Source of the DNA: Amoebophrya sp. AT5.2
Lineage: Eukaryota; Sar; Dinophyceae; Syndiniales; Amoebophryaceae
Assembly: GCA_005223375.1 (NCBI GenBank)
Contig: RXOD01003798.1
Span: 1-64,000, forward strand
Length of the DNA stretch: 64,000 nucleotides
Direction: 5' to 3'
A program made the position numbers and the translations under genes. Positions 1 to 12,800 of the stretch are shown here, piece by piece. The first letter of the stretch is position 1. Each line of letters starts with the position of its first letter. A model generated the notes under the pieces. That model ran no database searches, had not been told where the DNA came from, and saw only the letters and a program-made list of their open reading frames with translations.

Positions 1-18
1 AACGGGTTCATCCTCTCC

Positions 19-1734
19 TTAACCCCGGCTGCTGCCGCCGCTGCTGCTCTGATGCTCCTCGTTGCCCTCGAAAATCGGCGAGAGATTTGTGCTGTTCATC
101 GTATTATCGCACAACACCATGGAAACGGACTGCCGCCGCGAAAGTTCTTCGCCCTCGAGCCTTTTCTTTTCCGCGAGCTCGTACTCACGTCGCCGCTCCT
201 CTTTCGACATCTGCTGCTGCTGCTGCTGCTGGTTCTTATCAGGTGATCCGCCCGAGCTATCGGTCGGCACTTTCTTCATGTCCTCGCTGGATGCGCCCCA
301 TATTTTGCTGCTCTCGTCCTTCTCCTGGCTTTCAGACGGCTTGCCCTGTTTGTGATCGCCTTCCTCCCCTCTGGTTTCTTTTTCCGCGTGCTGAGCGTGG
401 GAGGCCGAAGAGGCACCCGCAGCAGGAGCTGCTGCGCGCGGAAGCCCACCCGAAGACCGGTCTAGGCTGTTGCTGCGCATGTTCATTGAGGAACCGCTGT
501 TTGTTCCACAACGCATATTCGACGACGACATGCTTCGCTCCTGGCTGTTTGACCGCGCCACGCCGTGGCCGGCTTGCATGCCCATTCCCGTTCCGGGATT
601 TTCCCCTAGTCGCTTCACTGCGCTGCCATTTCCGAACAAAGGTGCGCTATCGTCATTTCCGTTCGCCCCTCCACCATTGCCGAAATTCCTGTTGCGCTCC
701 CAGCTGCGTTCCCGGCTTCCGTCCCTGCTGCCTTCTCGCATTTGCACCAGCCGTGCGGCGGAACGTTTCGAGGCTATCGATGCCAACAGTGATTTGTCAA
801 TTGTCCGCCTCGCTGACCCAAACAAGCGATCTCCGCTGTTGTCGCGGTACGTGGAATTCGCGCCATTCCCGTTGGGCTCGCCGCGATGGCCCGGCTCGAC
901 GGATTTAGGCAATCCTTGCTGCAGCACGTTCGTCATGCCCGTCATAGGTGTGTTCAGTTTGGCATTCTGTGGTGTGTTCGCGCGGTCGTGGGCGCTCGCG
1001 TTGCTTCCTCCAGGCAGCTGAATCGACAGGTTCGAGTTGTTCAGGTCGTTCTCCTTGTTCGCGGGGTCTTGCGCCTTCTCGCGCTCCGCGAGGTAAATCG
1101 AAAGTTGCTGGGAAACCTGAAGACGGTATATTGATTCTCTGGGCATCGCTTGTGCAACGCACCACAGGACATGATAGAAGTAAGAGTATTTTCACCGACG
1201 TCTACGTACTACTTTTATTGTGGAGCCTCTCCTCGCACAACATCATACCTGCTCCCTGGCTTTCGACGTTTCACCGCCAACTAAAACTCCCGGGCTTTCC
1301 ATCACTCCTCGCAGAGTCCCGATCGCGGCTTTGAGATTCCCTCTGCTAGCTTCCCATCGCGCTTTCCCCAGGTACATCTCTCCCAGATTTCGGCCGACCT
1401 TGTACTTCAGAATCGTTTTCCAAATGGTGTCCACCTGTGCCGCCTGCTGCATCTTTCCGTACAGGTCCGCTGTGTCCTGCATCATTTGGAAGAATGCGGC
1501 ATCGGTCTGGTACGCCTCGGGCGGGTTTTTCTTGATCACGGAGGCGGCGCAGTATCGCTTCAAGGCAGAGAGAGACTCGTTGTCGTACTCTGTCGTTTTC
1601 TGGAGGTTTGCGAGCTCGTGAAGCACCCGGCGCAGATCGCCGTTGCAGGCGTCGATTGCTTGCTTGGAGCGGGACTGGGAAGAGGAGGACGACGAGGTCT
1701 GGCCCGCAGACGAGTTCACAGAAGTCGACATCAT
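19..1734 (-). CDS. TPR protein resembling the N-terminus of MPS1/BUB-type kinetochore kinases; likely incomplete at 3' end
   Basis: Two exons are predicted, 1734-1249 and 1116-19, joined by a 132-nt intron with CAG|GTATGA and TTCAG|GTTTCC borders; the phase is kept. The start is the first in-frame ATG (1734); upstream in-frame codons include only non-ATG starts. Residues about 30-160 are helical. They read as a TPR-like block: a PPEAY turn, then an Ala/Leu helix, then a G-x-x-L-x-x-MYL-x-x-A-x-x-E-x-x-x-GN pattern. This order matches my recollection of the TTK/MPS1 N-terminal TPR. The rest is disordered, Ser/Asn/Gln-rich, with a run of seven Gln. MPS1 has the same order (TPR, linker, kinase). 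Here a stop occurs at 19, but a possible donor (CGGG|GTTAAG) precedes it, so a kinase exon may lie left of the window. No kinase motif is visible inside the window. The family call is inference. Confidence 0.5.
211..231. repeat. CTG trinucleotide run (7 units)
   Basis: Seven CTG units on the plus strand encode a seven-glutamine tract in the minus-strand TPR protein. It is a candidate length-variable microsatellite. Confidence 0.9.
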
Positions 1735-2710
1735 GCTGTGCGTTGATCCGTGGTCCTCCCGTTGCCACAGACAGTGAGAGTTGTGATTGTAGCTCAAGGT
1801 CTAGCAGCTGTACGAGTAGCTACTAGTAGCACTAGAAGCAAAATCGTAGTACCCGGTCCCTGATGCTGTACCTCTGCAAGTGCTACCGCATCTACTGCTA
1901 CTACAAACTCGAACACGGCACATGCTGCTCAAAAAAACTACGTGGGCGCTACTGTAGTCGTGCTACGAAACGATAAAGAGGCGAATGAATCTAGAGCAGG
2001 CCCTACCTTGCTTTGTTTACCGTTGCCAGGTAGCAGACACGAATTCAAAAAAAACGCCTACATAGCAATAAAACTGAACGAGACACGATTCACAGAAACT
2101 CAGATTGAATTTGAAATCGCGAGTAAAGAATTGCTGGGTCCATCTCCAAGCTTTCGATGCACGAGTGTCCGACCAGGCATATCAAAGTTTTCATCTCTCG
2201 GCAGCGACTACTCGCGAAACGATCCGAGGCGAAGCGAAGAGTCGGAAATCGACGGAGTATCGTGCTGGAGATGAAAGAGCGTCAATGCGTTTCTGACGCC
2301 GGGTGGTGTGTAGCCTCACCACTTCGAAGCTTTCATTTGTTCTTTTGCACTTCCTTTTTCTTACTCTACTAACTTGGTTGCCAACGATTTTACACGTGCG
2401 TTTGCCTCCAGCCGGCAGGAGCAGCAGACCAAAATAAATGTTTGAGTGAAGCGTGGGCTTTTATTTTGAGACATACATGAAATTCTCGGCTGACTTCAAC
2501 GATTCTTTTCGAAAGTGGGTAGGGACAACAGGTTCCGGTGCTATCTTTGCCTGGTTTCTACATGTGTTCGTGCGCAGAACCACAGCCACGCAGCATCAGC
2601 AGGTGAAGATCTGCAGTCTACTGAACTCTGGTCCTGTTCCTGGTGATATCGCAACAGATACTATTGATTCTCCGTTGTCGTCATAAATATGTCTCGCCAC
2701 GCGCATTCCG
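1735..2710. other. Spacer between two minus-strand genes
   Basis: No supported gene. It holds the 5' flank of the TPR gene and the 3' flank of the membrane-protein gene. A perfect 12-bp palindrome (GCTACTAGTAGC) lies at 1819-1830 in a stretch rich in CTA/TAG/AGC triplets. Short open frames here lack any coding character I can recognise. Confidence 0.6.
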
Positions 2711-5700
2711 TCATGTCTCGTCACGCGTATCCTCCGGTGGCTTCTCGTCTTCGTGTGACGAGGACCTCGCCGCGACCGACTCTTCATTCGACGAGGACCT
2801 TGGTCGACTCGCAGCAGCTGCACCCTCCTCAGCCGTCGTGCTCCCATCGCCGTCCGCGACCGTACTGTCGCGCTCATCCGCTGAGTTGCTGTTGATCGGC
2901 GGCTTCATCGTGCTGCTGCTCGACGAAGAGGAGAAGGCGTCCGCCGTCTGCTCTTGTTCTACCATGCCAGCCCCCCCGGCTTCAACGTCCTCCCCCCGTC
3001 GTACTGCCTGGGCTCGAAGCGGCTTCGAGGGGCTCATACGTACTGCCACCCCCAGGGCGTTCGGGTTCGATGCCAGATCACCCGTCACGACACGGCTTCG
3101 TCTGATTCGGCCCGCGGCCACAGCGGCTGGCGCGGCACTTCGCTTCGGTGCGGAAGAAGTTGGCTTCGCTCGCCGGAGATTCTTCGGCCGCCGGTCGCTT
3201 CCCGCCGCGAAATCTTCGTCGGTGAAGTAGTACAGATCGTCGTCCGCCAGCTTGTCCGCCTTGGAAGCTTCGTCTGCCGTACTAGCAGCTGTGGTTTTCG
3301 ACGTGTCCCCACCTTTATTATCCTCGTGTCCAACTTCGTTTGCCGCAGCAGGCGCTTCCTCAGGAAAGACATCCTCGACCCCCTCCGCTTGATCGTCCTC
3401 CTCGAGGAACCGCCGCAGCGCTTCTTCGTCTGAGCTCTCGTATGAGTCCGTGAACAGCGAAGATGAGCCCGGGGTCTCGTCGCCCGCTCTAGCTTCCGAG
3501 AGTTCTTCGGAGGTGTCGCGCCCCCCAAACCCGAAACCATCGAGGAACGACAAACCCAGCCGGTTGCCACCTCCAGCTCCGCCGTGGAACAACCCCTCGT
3601 CGGCGCTGAAGTCGTAATCCATCAGCGCCGCCCGCTCCCGCCATTCGTCGCCGTCGACGCTCGACAGCACCTCGTCGAACGGCACCGGGGGGAGCTCGGA
3701 AGCCAGCAGCTCTTGTGACCGCGCGTCCGCGTACGACGCGAAGACGCAGTAGTTCACGGTTAGGGTCGTGATGAAGATCATGCCAAGGATGATCCCGAAC
3801 AGCAACACCTTCCACTGGTGCGACACTTTTTCCTGCCAAAACAGCTCCTCCTCCAGACAAACTTCGTACTCTTCGGGGACGAGATCCGGGATGGAGTGCG
3901 CCGTTAAGTCCATGTCGGTGAAGCCTAACAGGCTGCCGGACTTTTCGCCCTCAAAAGTTTCCGCCATCGCGACGCGAAAGGTGTAATCGAGGAGGCCGAG
4001 GGCAGTGGATTTCTGGAGATTAAGCAGCGCGTCACGAAGAAGAAGGGTGGTCTGCTCGGTCCCTGTGGGTGTGAAGTGGTGGTGATAAGATGCTGGAATG
4101 AAGCTGCTGGACGATGATGAAGCCGAAAAAACCATTAGTTACGTAGATAGTGATTGCGATTGGATTTGGACGATGAAAGAACATGTCGTCCTAGGGTGCT
4201 GCAGAAAGGTTCTACTTGTACTTTCTTAGCAGCTACTAGCGAAAATTCAGCACGGATTTACATTTACCGTCGAGATTCAGAACTTCGAGGTCCACAACTG
4301 CGTAGATTTGTATCGGCTGCTGCGACGCCGACGGAAAGCCCAGGCCTCCGTCGCCCTCTTCTAGCGAGGTAGTCGGATCGGCTCCTGCCCGGTTGTCCGA
4401 CATTAAGCTCACCTCCTCGGCCAGCATCGATTCCCGCTCTCCGGGCGCCGAGGATCGCACGATGGTAACTTCGGTCCGGTCGTCTCCACCAGCATCTTGC
4501 TGGTCGTTCCCTTCTGGCCCGGCGGGATCGCCCTCGTCGTCGTCCGTACTTGCCGCAACCGTGCTGCCGTCCTCGGATACGATGCTGGATCTCGACGTTT
4601 TTCTAGGGGAATCCAACTGCGAGCGCTGCATCAGCATCGGCCGGTCTGACGCAGAGCTTAGCTTCCTGCGTTCCCGATCCAGCAGCCGGCCGGGGCCGCC
4701 GGAACCGGAACCGCGACTGACGTACTTGTTCCTCGTCGGGAATGTAGACCCCGCCCCGCCAAGGCTCATCAGCGACTCCAGCCGACGCACCACTCCTCCT
4801 GCAGCGGCGCTCGCAGCTCCTGCAACAAGTCCGCTCGTTGTTTCTGCGCCGTCTTCTAGATCTAGTTCAGGGGGCACCACGACCATACTCGACAGCCCCG
4901 CCCCCGGCGGCGCGCCAAGCAGTCTATTGTGGATGTGTCCGCCCTTCTTCACCGCTTGCTTGGAGAAAATCTGAAGAAACGACGTGCCGCCGAAATCCAA
5001 AGCCAGGAGCTGAGAGAGCAGCACATCCTGCGCCTCCTCCGCCACATCGTCGTGGCTCTTGCCCGCTTCGGATTGTGCCAGCGACGAAGTTAAAGACGAT
5101 GCGGCCCTGATGGAGTCGTCCTCATCCGGAGTCGTCGTGTCCGCATCGTCTACTATCTGGGCGGCTGACGAGAGCGCTCGCGACAGCACCCGTTGCCCGA
5201 ACGAGGAGCGCACCTTGGCCTTGAGTTCTGCTTGCGCGTCGGACTCTGCTGGGGGTTCGTGCGTGCTAGACGGCGTTGGCGATGACGAGGTGGAGCCTTC
5301 ACTGCCGATCCCGATTGCTCTGGAAGCCGCTGCTCTGCCGAGACTTTGACTTCGTCCCGATGAAGAAGTCGATGGCATCTTCTCCAGATTTTTCTCGACA
5401 TGTTGATCCGCAGGCTTTCGTCCGTTGCGCTGCCCCTCACGAGGGCTGTCCGGATTTTTTCGTACGCCCTCAGGCCCCAGTGGAGTCCACGACACCGCTC
5501 CGGCTCGGTGGTTCTTCTGGCTTTTGCTGTCCGAAGCTCCGGCTTTTTCGTGTTCATTTCCAGCTGGCGTCGGTCCTTCAACTTTTGAAGAAGAAGTAGA
5601 ACTTTCTTCACTGGTGGATCCTTCCGGTGCGACCCCCGGCACTGCACTCGCGCTGCTCCGGGCCGACGTTTTTGTTTCCTGCGCGCCGCTCTCTTTCTTT

Positions 5701-6170
5701 GCAAGGCTACCAGCGGTCGTGTCCTGTGCGGAAAGAATCGTGCCTTTATCTCCACTGCCGTTGGCAGCCTGGCGATCGGCCTTTCCACCACCTGCTGCTT
5801 CGGAATGGTCTTCACCGAAGTCGCTCGATGCTTTTCGGCCTGATGACGACGTCGAGGAGTAGCCTGCCGCCATCTCATCCGAGAGCGCCCGGACGTCCGG
5901 AAACAGAACCACCTTGCGGATGCGCACAGCGGGGCGGCACACCTTCAGCTCACTGGCAAGGGAATCCCGCAGTGCGTTGGAAACGGGTTTTCCCACGGCG
6001 GCGGGATCCAGCGGCTCTGTTATCCCGCCATCCGTGTTGTAGACGGAAAGCGCGAGTGAAGCCGACATGCCGGGCACCTCGGCGTGCACAAAGCAAGCTG
6101 CTCGTAGCACGAGGAGAACGCCGGCAAAGAGCCGGGTCTTGGTGAAAATGCACGGGAACGGCATCGGCAT
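2711..6170 (-). CDS. Type I single-pass membrane protein with signal peptide and acidic cytoplasmic tail
   Basis: Two exons are predicted, 6170-4268 and 4062-2711, giving about 1,084 aa. The 205-nt intron starts GTAAAT and ends CCCACAG, with phase 1 kept. The ATG at 6170 opens a signal peptide: basic KTR, then a hydrophobic LFAGVLLVLRAACFVHA core. A short folded segment follows (residues about 32-90), then roughly 500 residues of Ser/Gly/Glu-rich linker, then a second folded segment (IYAVVDLEVLNLDG continuing into exon 2). One strong membrane helix lies near residues 716-740 (VLLFGIILGMIFITTLTV). The tail after it is acidic and Ser-rich. The two exons could be separate genes, but only the join gives one coherent secretory protein, with the second folded segment just outside the membrane. 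No family recognised; the arrangement is that of a surface receptor or adhesin. Confidence 0.65.
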
Positions 6171-6877
6171 GACGATGAGCGAAAACGGAAAACTGCAGCT
6201 AGTTGTAGCTACAACTAAATTTAAGTACTAGGCGACCGTATCGGTGTCCTGCGCAGTGGACGCAGACAAGAAATGCTCCTTCTGTCCATCTCCGAATCGT
6301 CCCCATGACTACTTCTTTCCGTCTTTGCAGAAAGTGTCTGAGTCTGTAAAGCACCATACAGTGATCGTGATTGTGATTGGGCCCCGCGTCGTCTACTTCT
6401 TCGAAACGGCGATCACGATGAAAAGTTTTACACCTATCACTCCAAGTCGCTCTTCATTCGAGAACGAGATCTCAATCTGTCCACGAAGGAGACGGGATTA
6501 GCGACCAATGCGTGGATGGAAGTGCGAAACCGCAGCAATGCTTCACACGAGAACTACCCGGATTGGTGAGTCGCTGGTGACGCAGATACCGATGGAAAAA
6601 GGAGGACGCGGCCATACGGATGACTAAATCGGTTTGCTCCTCTGGACGTTCACGACAAGAAGTGACTCAACATGATCACGCAACGAATGCTGATGCAGGA
6701 AGCGCTCAATCAGGAATTTTCGTGGCAGATTCTATTGTTTGACAGGAGCGAACAACGACGGCCGTTCGATAGTATCGCCTCACACCGACCCATCGGCCGG
6801 GGTATTCATACCCTGAGAAACCAATACCAATACCAAAACCAATGCCTCTCCTGAGAATACCAATCGATCCCTCACGT
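6171..6877. other. Spacer
   Basis: No gene seen. It contains an 18-bp palindrome just upstream of the membrane-protein ATG (listed separately) and a degenerate ACCAAT tandem repeat around 6819-6862. Confidence 0.6.
6200..6217. repeat. Perfect 18-bp palindrome TAGTTGTAGCTACAACTA
   Basis: The palindrome lies 29 bp upstream of the ATG of the membrane-protein gene on the minus strand. It could be a dimeric regulator site or an RNA hairpin in the 5' leader. No function can be assigned from sequence alone. Confidence 0.5.
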
Positions 6878-9800
6878 CTATGATGAGCTTCGGTTTCCCT
6901 CATCCACTTCTTTCGCGAGTTGCTGGTACACCTCTTCACTCGGCATTTCGTCTGAGAGCAGTTCCCCGCTCTTCACCTTCTCAAACAAGGCCACCGCAAT
7001 TTTTGTCCTTCGCATGCTCCCGTGTATCGGCCACAGCGCGTGCACGGCTTTGTACAACGGCATCACCAAAAAGTTGATGAACCCGAGCTGCACCACGGAG
7101 CGTTTCTGCGCGGTGTCAAGCCCGTCCGGAAACAGCGTGACCGGCCAGCCGTTTTCTCGCTCACGCGCCTGTTGTTGCGCGAACTCGAGGCAAACCATGT
7201 CGCGCCACCGAATGGCCTGCTCCAGTGGCATCGACATGTTCCCGATGTCGGCGGTGTGCACGAAGAGCTCGCACACGTGCTGTCGAACATGTTCCGGCAG
7301 CTCCGGCGCCTGTTGTAGCGAACTGCTCGTGCTTCCCTTGTTGTAGTTGGACGACGCGGAGGATTGCTTCGAAGAAGCTCCCCGCGCTCTCCTTTGTAGT
7401 TCCTGCTCGTTTTGCTCGTTGAGTGGCTGGTGTACACCACGCGGGGCGCCCGCTTCGCATACCTCCGAAGACTTCCCAACGACGACCGGGGACAAATTTT
7501 GATCCGACGCGCGGACGCGGTCACCTTCCTCAACACTGCTCCTGGTGCTTCTCATGTGCACTTCCTGGCCACTTGGTCGTCGCGCCGCCCCTTCCGACCG
7601 GTCGACCATCTCGACTTCGCTTGGCTCGGACGACGAGGTGGAGCAGCCTTCATCGGAGGAGCTCTCCAGGTGCTCGTTGCCGAAGAAGGTGGACAGGGAC
7701 CGCGCGCTTTCGATATGCTCGCCGTGAAACTTCATGTCTGTGCCGAGGATGGACTTCACCACGCGACGGCGAAGCAGCTCGTACAGCTCGTTGAAGGTCG
7801 GGGGTGGAGCTGCAGGAGCGTCTGCGGCAAGAGAGGTTTCTTTCTCGTCCGCGTCTGCGTAGATGATCTTGCTGCTCCTGCCAGACGTCCTCTTGCTCCT
7901 TCCAAGTCCCGCTGTTGTTCGCCCGGGCAGCCATTCGCCGGGCGCAACCAACTTCTGCAGCGCCGCTAGAGTTTCCTGCGAATTCACCAGGACAACGCGG
8001 GCCAGGTTTTGCCAGGTCATGCTCGCGTGGTGGTTCTCCAGGACAGACAGGTCGTTGTACCGAAAGGCCAAATCGCTCCTGCTCGCAACTTCGTACTGGT
8101 TCGTAAAGCCCCGGTGACCCGCGTCGTGCCCCACACTCGCAACGATCACCGCGAACAAGTCGATTTTCTGCAACCGCGGCACGAGCCTGGCGTCGGCAAG
8201 CAGCAGTGTTGACACCTGCGCGACGGAGAGGCCGTGGTAAAAGTTGTGATACGGCACTCGGCCGACCGGCGCGTACAAGTCGCGCACGTTGTCGCAGTAG
8301 GTGTCGAGGTTGAAAACTTCGTACAGCTCCTTGCCTACGCCGATGTGTTGAAAAAGCCTCTGGATCAAACTGTTCTGCGACTGCTTGGAGACCAAATCGA
8401 CGCAGCAGAGGTCGTACGAGATCACGTCCGGGACAACGTCCTTGCGTTTCGGGTCGCACAGCGCAGCACCAATGTCGCCGCCGGCCTTAAAGACCTGCAA
8501 CAAACTGTCGTACCCGCCGTAGTCGCTGGTAGTGTGGTACCACGGCCGGACCGCCGGCTCCGTTGACGCCGACGATGTGATGCTGTTTCTATCGGGCTTA
8601 CTGGTAGTGTCGGCGTCCTCAGTCGTGTTGCGGACATTAGAGGCTGGCGCAGGATCGCCAGAGGCGCGCTCCACTTGAGTCTGTTGTCCCTTGTTGGTGG
8701 CTGCTGTTGCGCTCGCTCGCTGTGCGGCGGAGAGGGTCGGAGGAATTTGGCTCCCGACGACCGACGCATCCCGGTGGTACCCGGATTGCTCCATGTAGTC
8801 TGTTAACAGGCTCTGCACGTTGGCGTCCACATTTTCGTACGAGGAATCGAAGGCTGCCTCAAGCCCAAAGTCCACTTTCAATCGTAGAAAATGCGCGCCA
8901 ATCTGATTCGACAAAAACCGCAAGGCAATCAAGTCGTCTTTGCCGAAGCCGGAGGACACCAAACCGCGACCGCCAGAGCCGTTGCTACCGTGTTCGGCCG
9001 TTGTGCGCTTGTTCGCCAGGAGGAGCACGGCGACGATGTCGCTCGCGGCATCGGCACTCGGGCCGATTCTGGATTTTGTTGAACCGCCAGCAAGCGTGCC
9101 CAGTCGCGAGGCCGATCCGTCGATGGTGGAGCTTTTGGCGAGTCGCAGGCCCTGCTGCTTTCGCAGCACCGGCACCGCGACAAGATTCTCGATCGGCGGG
9201 CCTTGCTCTACAACAGCTACACCAGACCCGTCTGTTCTTGCAGTTGCACTTTTGCCGTTCCTTTTGCCCACTCTGCTGCGTCTCCGCGTCCCGCCCGCGC
9301 ACTGCGAGGCCGACAGCGAAGGCAGTAACTCCCGCAGCAACGCCAACTCCTTTCGCTTCTCTGCATCGAGGGTCGCCGGGCCGGAAGAGAGGCCGACTGC
9401 GGCCGACGCATTCCCGATGTAGATCGCGTCCGCAATGCAAGAAAAGTGCAGCGCCGCACCAGGCCCGTACCCGTGCGAAGTGACCGTAGCGCCGGTGCTC
9501 GTGCCGCCGCCCCCGCCCCCGAGACCGCCTAGCGCTGCAAACGTCGCAACGTGGTCGCGCGCGGACTCACGCCGCGCGCTCGCAGCTGGTGCCCCGGGGA
9601 ATGATCCGCTCACGCCCGCGCTACCCCTCGCCCCAGAACCCAGGCCCGACGACGTGGAAGAGCTCAGCACGCTGGTGCCCGTGGCGCTGTTGTAGCCCCG
9701 CACCGTCTGCAGGTTCGCGTCGTGAATCAGCAGGCTCGCACCATCGCAGCCGAAAATGAGAGGCAGGTGCGTGTCCACCGCCTGCAAGACCTGTTGCAGC

Positions 9801-12800
9801 GTAAGGCAGCGGCCAAGCTTCTCCACGAAGTACCAAAAACGGATCTTCTGCCGCCTTTCGGCGTGGATGGAGGCGACGGCGGGAGCGATGTGCAGGGCGA
9901 GGTGGGCGGGGTAGTGCGCAAGAGCCGTCGCGAGTTGCACGACCGCGACGTGCGAGCGGTCGTTGTGCAGCGGAGAAAGAGAGTCCAGGCGTTTATTCAG
10001 TGACGGGGACGGAGACGCGCCTGAATACCCGGATCCAACGGACGACAGCGAGGCCTTCGATGAATTTTTCATCGGTTTGTTCCCGAACGAGCGGCCACGC
10101 GCAACATGATCTGGACCCACACTGCTCGACGTCGTGACAGAGTGCAAACCACCTCTCAGATGCCCGCCCAGCAGCACGGACGAAAGGCTGTTATTGAAGA
10201 CGCCGAAGTTGCCGAACTGCATCACGCCGACCAGAACGCGCGAGTGCGTCGGCTGTTCTCCCGTCGTCTTTGCTCTCTCGTCGGTGGCGGCCCGTGGCGT
10301 GGATCCATCGCTGTCACTCATGTCGTATATCGCCCGGCTCATCACCCCTTGCATGGACTCCGCGATCTCTCTGCGCGTGCTGTTGAGGATGTCCTCGGCA
10401 GTCTCAGCGTCGTCGTCTACGAGACTGCCGACCACCTGTCGCGGCGGGGACGCGACGAGAGTCGGACCGCGCTTTTTCAACATCTCCAGATTCTCCAGCG
10501 CGGCCGCAGTTCGCCGGCTGCGCACCTTCCGCACGTTCTGCACGAGGGCTGCGTGCTTCGTTCTCCGGTCGCGCATCTCCGCGGGAAGCTGTCGTCCCGG
10601 CGCAGGATGTTGATGGTCGTCGGTACTTGAAGCCATGCGTGCAACATCCTCGTTCTCTCCGACTGGAGGCGAAGGCTCCTGCAGGGCCAACCTTAGTCCA
10701 CTGGAAACAAGCGGCGCGCCCGTACTGTATCGAGCGACCTCCGCCTCCGGTGTAGTTTTGGCATACCCATATATCGGGACCGAAATTACGTTCTCGAGTG
10801 AGTAGCCACGTTGGAACACCTCGCTGCCGTGCTTCACGAATTCGCCGCCCACGTCGATGAAGGGGTTGTAGCGCCCATCCTTATGCGCGTGCTCAAACAC
10901 GCACACTGGGCGGCCCGCCTTGACAGCCGCCCCGAGAAAGCCCGCTTCTTTGTGCACCTTCGTACCCTTCAGCAGCACCCCGCCAGCCTGTTCGCGTAAC
11001 ACCAGGACGGACGAACCTGTACTGCCGGCCACCTTATGCTCTTCGTCTTCCACCGCCCAGATCGCGACTCGCTCGCACTGCACCAGGTCCTTGGCTACGG
11101 CGCACAGTACCGGCAGGACGTGAGACTTTCGGACACCACCACTTGGCCGGATCGCATCCTCTAGCGTTTGCACCAGAGCGAAAGCGACGCCCTCCGCGAC
11201 GATTCCCGTCTTGCGGTGACACAACAGGTTCCACTCTTCCGACATCAACTCGGCAAGCAACTGCAGCGTCGTCACCACGTGCTGCTGAAACACGGGGTAG
11301 GCAACGATCTCGCTCTGTATGACTAAAAAACCAGCAACCGTCGTGAGGTCGTAGCTGCTCGTCGCGGGCAGCAGGTGCCCGTCATCACCGTCAGATGAAC
11401 CCTGCTTCCTGTTGTCCTGGTCAACAACAGCGCTGTTGTGTTCCGATTCCGTCTTGCCGGAAAGGCTAGTGTCCCTCTTCCAAGCTTTTCTTCCGCTCTT
11501 GTCGGGGAAAGAGACATAGTCGTAGTTGTCGAGGTGGATCGGAAAAGCCACCAATTTTTTCTCCTCATCCAGGACCATGGAGCCCCGACCACGCGCCCCC
11601 GATCGCACTGCCCGTAATCCACAGGAAACGAAATCCTCGTTTACCGGGTCCGGAAAAATGCTCTTAGTTTTATTTGCCTCGTCCTGGTGCAGCTCTACCT
11701 CCCCGTCACCTTGGCCCGTGAGTCTCCCGGTAGCAGCACGAGATGAATCTGCCCCGAGAGCCAACGTTTCCGCGTGCCGGAGTTGCCTTCTGCCCTTCCA
11801 CTGCCGCAGCGTCTCCCGACGGTTTGGACCCAGACTGCCACAGCGCACGCGACCGGTGCGCGGGTCGACGACCGACGCTCGGTAGAAAGCCTTGTGGAGC
11901 ATAGAGACACCGGCGATGCGATCGGCACTGTCATCAGCCAGCACTGCCCCCTCGCGGACGATGAGATCTGCCTCCTGTTTCGCAGAAAATGTTGCGGCGC
12001 CAAAGGCAGGGCCTTCGGTGTCGTTGTCGATGAGGTGGAAAGAATCTCGCAACAGCGAGCTACTTTTGTCAACATCCACGTCATCTCTTCGTTCACGTTC
12101 TTGCCCTTCCGAATCCCGACGCGCGCCATCTTCTGGCTTTGACGCCCGCAGGCGCGCCGCGAGGCCGAAAGCGCTCAGGGCGTCGACGCAAAACACCTCA
12201 CGGCGGTCGCCCTTCCGTTTCTGAAGGCTGGCCATCACATCTCGACTCCGCAGCAACCGGTTCAGAGCACGCGCGCGCCGCGCCACAGGGTCTGCTTCCA
12301 GTGCAATCTTCGCCCCGTGCCAGTGACGCAAGGCGGCTTCCAGATCTTCCGCACTCATCCGCTTCGCACTGAGGACCGAGTGAAAGGCGCGGCCTGAACG
12401 GCGGCCAGAAGGTCTGCGCGGAGACGAAGTGGTCCCCACAATCGTGGCCACGCCGTCGTTCCCAGCTGCCCCCGGTGGAGCGTTGGGCAGTACGCTTTCC
12501 CGTGCGCCGGGCGCAGAGGATGCCTCGCCGCCGGTTTGCACTGGCCCTCCCCCAGGGCCGTCCTCGCCCTCGACGGGAGGGGCGACATGCTCCCTCGGCG
12601 TTTCGAGTCCGTCGAGCATTTCTTCTGCACGGTGCACCACGAGCGATCCGCCACCCATCTGGAGAAGACCATCTGGAGCGCCCCCGGATGTGTTCGACGT
12701 GCCGGTCGCGTTGAGTTCCCAACCGAACACCTTCCGCGCGCGCCCTCCTGCCGGATGCGCCTCCAAATCCGGATCTGGGTGCACGTCGCTCGCCCTCGCT

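Noticed and set aside
211..231. CTG run as a CRISPR or satellite repeat
   Set aside because: It is a simple in-frame poly-Gln codon repeat.
87..908. Long plus-strand frames opposite gene bodies (also 19322-20554, 32911-33810, 43335-45044, 44690-45130)
   Set aside because: They are antisense shadows of GC-rich minus-strand genes; composition is Cys/Arg/Ala-skewed and no domain appears.
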